Shown: positions 60,882 through 64,000 of the stretch, piece by piece
Layout: every line of letters begins with the position of its first letter
Numbering within the stretch: the first letter of the stretch is position 1
From: JBCAXA01 sp039183535
GTDB lineage: Bacteria; Pseudomonadota; Gammaproteobacteria; Steroidobacterales; Woeseiaceae
Length of the DNA: 64,000 bases
Assembly: GCA_039183535.1 (NCBI GenBank)
Contig: JBCDBO010000001.1
Span: 1 to 64,000, forward strand
Direction of reading: 5' to 3'
Made by a program: the position numbers and the translations under genes
Notes under the pieces: generated by a model
What the model was told of the DNA's origin: nothing
Database searches by the model: none
The model's input: the letters and a program-made list of their open reading frames with translations, nothing else

Positions 60882-63800
60882 CGCGCCGCTCTAACCTCGA
60901 ACTGTCCAGCGCGTGTTCGCCCACGCACGCGGCGGTCATACATCGAACTCGCCGCTACCGCTGGTACAGCAAACGTGCCGGCGCTGGTCGCTTTCACGCG
61001 ATAGCGAAGCTCTGCCATTCGATTACCGAAATCGCCATAGGTCACCAGTCGATCCTCGCGCACGTCTTGGAATTCGATGCGACCATCGCCGGGTGTATTT
61101 GCCAATGTATCCGCGATGATTTCGAAGCCGCCGGGTAGCAAATCGACAATAGCGACATTGGTTCGCCGTTGGCCACTCGAACGAATTCGTACCCGAACAG
61201 TCAATTCGTCACCGATTGTCGCCGCACCAACTGCCCGACCGTTTGCATCGAGAAATTCGCGGTAAATCTCGATGCCTTCAATCACTCGGCCTTCCGGCAG
61301 TGATTGGTCGAATCCCGATTGCGTTAATACGCGATAGATTGGTTGATCGCTATCACCGTCGACACTCAGTGTCTTGGTATTGACGTCGACGGCAGCACGG
61401 GCGAACGGTGCCGACCCGGTGATCGCCGTACCGGTAACACTGACGAGGCGTAACGAGGGCAATTCGCCGGTAGCCGCCAAGGTCTGTGTGTACGCCCCAA
61501 GTCCGAGAATGGCATAGGCCGACGAAATGGTATTGAAGTGGTTCGCTACGACCCCATCGACGAGCGCTGTAAGTGTATCGGCCGTTAGGTCCGCCACAAT
61601 ATCCGGGAAATGCCGCGAAACGAGGTAGATGTACTGCGCGTTGCGACCGAGCTCTGTGTCGAAATCACTGTCGATCTCAGTCGTATCGCCACCACGATAG
61701 TTGCGTATCAGTGTATCGGCGAGATTCGACTGCTTCAGCATCGCGTAGCTGGCCGCCATGTACGCGGCGGTCAAATCAGATTCCCAAGCAACGTCTTCCC
61801 AACGCTCCAGCGCCTCGTGCAAGTTGGTTAGCGAATTCGTCGTTACCTCGCCGTTGCGCGTTAATACGTAAATCGCATAGGCGCGAAGCCGCGCTGCCGG
61901 CAAGTCGGTCGCCTCATCACCGGCGACGCGACGCGCATAGCTAAGCGCACGATCGAGCATATCGCGCGGCACCGCTAGGCCTTTATTTCGCGCATCGGTT
62001 AAGAAGTGACTGATATAGATGGTTGGCCAACCAACCGGAGCGCTCGACGAGCGCCAAAACCGGAACCACCCGTCGGCGGTCTGCCGGCCGCGAAGTCGAC
62101 CGATGACGTCGTCAAACGCAGCGCGAATATCACCCTCATTGAGATCGACATCACCATTGCCGAGTAATCCGAGCTGCGGAAATACACGGCTAACCATTTG
62201 CTCCGCGCATAAATGCGGATACCGCTGCACATACGCAAGTAGACCGTCCGTTAAAACAAGCGGGCTGGCCGATGCAGCGGCCGCTTGTTCGGCTAACGGC
62301 GCGGCCAATTGACGCGGAAACTCAAGCGGATCGCCCAGCGGACCGCTGGCTGCCGTTAGCGTCGTCTCGTATGCGACTGCCGGGCGAACGCTTAACGTCG
62401 CCGTCCGCCGAACGGCGACATCGCCACTGGAAGCCACAATGTTCAACCGCGCCGCACCGACGGCATCGGTTGCACGTACCGTCACGGTCGCCCGACCTTC
62501 TTGACCTTCACTAACTTGCAGCGTTGATTGCGCCGAACTAACCAGTTCTAGCGCCGCTGACGGCGTTACGGCTAAGTCAATCGTCGCATCAGGACCCGAG
62601 CCCTCAAGGTTGTTGGCGATACCGATCGTTACGTCGAACTCGTCTCCGGGGGCAGCGTGAGTAAGAAGATTCGGCGTAATAACGAACGGACCACGGACCG
62701 TCGAACGCGCCTCACTGCGGCCCACCGCAGCCGCGGCCGTGGCCACCACCATGACGCGAAGCTCACCGTTGTAATAATCCGGAATATCGAATTCGACCCG
62801 ACTGGGGTCCGTGCCGATATCGACAACGCCGGACCAGTAGACGACCGGCGGCTCGGATTTACGACGAAACGGGTTTAGGTTTTTACCGGCAAGCGAACGA
62901 GCTTCACCCCCACCCGGGGCCGCAGCACGCAAGAATGCATCGAACGACGGCAGTAGCAAATCGACCATCTGATGCGTCGACACCTGTAACGCCATTTTGC
63001 GCAGGAAAAAACCTAGCGGATCCGGCAGCTGGTACCGGGCAACGGATAAGATTCCCTCATCCACGGCATAAACGATCGCCTTGCTAGGACGATCCGCGCG
63101 TACGTCGATAGCTAGTGTGTCGCCGGGCACGACGAGTGCCGGAGTAGTAATGTCTACGTCGATCGTACGAGCATCGCGATCTATACCGAAAGGGGCGGCC
63201 GCGTAGCTCAGCGGCGACACGAAAATCTCCGGTGAATCGGGGCTACGAACGAATGCGATATTGACGTAGGCGTTACCCTCAAGTCCGTCCGGTACCGGTA
63301 TTGTCTGCACCGTTGTCGTCGTATCAGCGTAGAACCATTGATGGCTATACACCCGATCGCGTTCGATCGTTATCAATCCGGTACCGGCATACGGCGCGCG
63401 CACTTGCATCTGGATGGTATCGCCCGGCGAATAGCTCGATTGATCGAGCGTAAGCTCAAGCTCTGCGTCGCGCTCAAGCTCGCCGGCAACATTACCGGCG
63501 CCCGCCACCGTATATCGCAGCGCCGCCAGCTCGGTATCGTCAGAGGCTTTAATTCGCACGACAAACCGCCCCGCAACGTCAGTCGGTAACGCAACGTTCG
63601 AGCCATCGGCGGCAATCGCGAAAGGACTGTCATCCGGGGTTTGCTCACGCAACACCGACTGGTACGCGAACGTTCCATTGGGTCGCTGTACCAGCGTCGA
63701 TACGAAACGCTCCTCGGCAATCGACAACGTCAGACCATCGACGGCGACTGCGTTGGCATCGTTATCGAGCGCGATGAGCTCGATAACGTGTTGTGACCCG

Positions 63801-64000
63801 CGATCGAGCCAGCTGAGGTCGCTGGCGCTTCGGTAACCAACGACGTGCGCAGCGGGTGAGACGACAGCACTCGCTGCTGCACGAACGCTGCGGCCATCAC
63901 CGATATCGTAGCCATCGACGGTTAGGTCGACGCAAAAAAATCCCTGAGTGAAGCGCGCAAGGTCCAGTGAGAAACGAGCGTCGCCCGACTCGTCGGTAGT
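60878..64000 (-). CDS. Bacterial alpha-2-macroglobulin (YfhM-like), 5' end beyond the window
   Basis: About 1040 residues of the C-terminal portion are visible, and the frame stays open to the right edge. The apparent start (TTG at 63727) is only an internal codon, because upstream sequence reads on smoothly in frame (for example TTDESGDARFSLDLARF at the edge). The family is about 1600-1900 residues, so roughly a third or more is missing. The visible part contains macroglobulin beta-domains, the alpha-2-macroglobulin domain (VVYWSGVVDIG), the thioester motif CAEQ at 62198-62209 in YPHLCAEQMV, and the helical thioester domain and receptor-like domain. It traps proteases in the periplasm through the thioester. 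It is coupled to pbpC by a 4-nt overlap. Confidence 0.93.
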   Translation of the reverse strand, partial: TTDESGDARFSLDLARFTQGFFCVDLTVDGYDIGDGRSVRAAASAVVSPAAHVVGYRSASDLSWLDRGSQHVIELIALDNDANAVAVDGLTLSIAEERFVSTLVQRPNGTFAYQSVLREQTPDDSPFAIAADGSNVALPTDVAGRFVVRIKASDDTELAALRYTVAGAGNVAGELERDAELELTLDQSSYSPGDTIQMQVRAPYAGTGLITIERDRVYSHQWFYADTTTTVQTIPVPDGLEGNAYVNIAFVRSPDSPEIFVSPLSYAAAPFGIDRDARTIDVDITTPALVVPGDTLAIDVRADRPSKAIVYAVDEGILSVARYQLPDPLGFFLRKMALQVSTHQMVDLLLPSFDAFLRAAAPGGGEARSLAGKNLNPFRRKSEPPVVYWSGVVDIGTDPSRVEFDIPDYYNGELRVMVVATAAAAVGRSEARSTVRGPFVITPNLLTHAAPGDEFDVTIGIANNLEGSGPDATIDLAVTPSAALELVSSAQSTLQVSEGQEGRATVTVRATDAVGAARLNIVASSGDVAVRRTATLSVRPAVAYETTLTAASGPLGDPLEFPRQLAAPLAEQAAAASASPLVLTDGLLAYVQRYPHLCAEQMVSRVFPQLGLLGNGDVDLNEGDIRAAFDDVIGRLRGRQTADGWFRFWRSSSAPVGWPTIYISHFLTDARNKGLAVPRDMLDRALSYARRVAGDEATDLPAARLRAYAIYVLTRNGEVTTNSLTNLHEALERWEDVAWESDLTAAYMAASYAMLKQSNLADTLIRNYRGGDTTEIDSDFDTELGRNAQYIYLVSRHFPDIVADLTADTLTALVDGVVANHFNTISSAYAILGLGAYTQTLAATGELPSLRLVSVTGTAITGSAPFARAAVDVNTKTLSVDGDSDQPIYRVLTQSGFDQSLPEGRVIEGIEIYREFLDANGRAVGAATIGDELTVRVRIRSSGQRRTNVAIVDLLPGGFEIIADTLANTPGDGRIEFQDVREDRLVTYGDFGNRMAELRYRVKATSAGTFAVPAVAASSMYDRRVRGRTRAGQFEVRAAR

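Noticed and set aside
63730..63915. A 61-residue minus-strand frame suggesting a separate gene at the right edge
   Set aside because: The alpha-2-macroglobulin frame is open through this whole region up to base 64000, so this is only a shadow in another frame.

Overview
The window looks like chromosomal DNA of a GC-rich gammaproteobacterium, probably an environmental or marine lineage near Xanthomonadales, Woeseiales or Steroidobacterales. The signs are a TonB-dependent receptor, an S9 peptidase, a PEP-CTERM protein, REP palindromes with a GTAG head, an ECF43-like sigma factor beside a Ser/Thr kinase, and a yfhM/pbpC-type pair. The taxonomic placement is inferred from gene content only. Genes are tightly packed, often with ATGA or GTGA overlaps. 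I see no tRNA, rRNA, IS element, prophage or CRISPR array.

Left part (1-23 kb). An aldehyde dehydrogenase with its DUF779 partner and a HAD-like protein lacking the catalytic aspartate come first, then an alpha/beta hydrolase, a VOC protein and a SIMPL protein. At 6085-9704 lies a translationally coupled five-gene operon: a glutamate-synthase/Rieske-like protein that appears to have lost its cofactor ligands, two tiny membrane proteins, a ferric-reductase-like membrane protein with an intact Rieske domain, and a membrane-anchored Cys-rich-motif protein. Nickel superoxide dismutase with its maturation protease follows. Next are an S9 peptidase split by an in-frame amber codon, a 5'-nucleotidase-like exported hydrolase, an HNH nuclease and AlkB. 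Then come a spondin protein with an ECF sigma/NrsF pair, a mechanosensitive-channel-like protein, two divergent paralogous phosphoribosyltransferases, and a PEP-CTERM protein behind a near-consensus sigma-54 promoter.

Middle part (23-37 kb). SorAB sulfite dehydrogenase (the apparent Tat leader of SorA has no canonical start), an animal-type haem peroxidase lipoprotein, an RND pump with its adaptor, several small exported or membrane proteins of unknown role, a 2OG-Fe(II)-oxygenase-like protein and SelO.

Right part (37-64 kb). A signalling block carries a transglutaminase-like exported protein, a protein with two FHA domains fused to an LCAT-type lipase, a transporter-HEAT-cNMP-domain protein, and an operon of Ser/Thr kinase-TPR, an exported 707-residue protein and an ECF43-like sigma factor. 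The FHA domains are plausible readers of the kinase's phosphothreonines. After it come Ada, a PEP-mutase/isocitrate-lyase family enzyme, two REP clusters flanking a TonB receptor and a PD40 propeller protein, PbpC, and an alpha-2-macroglobulin whose 5' end runs off the right edge of the window.
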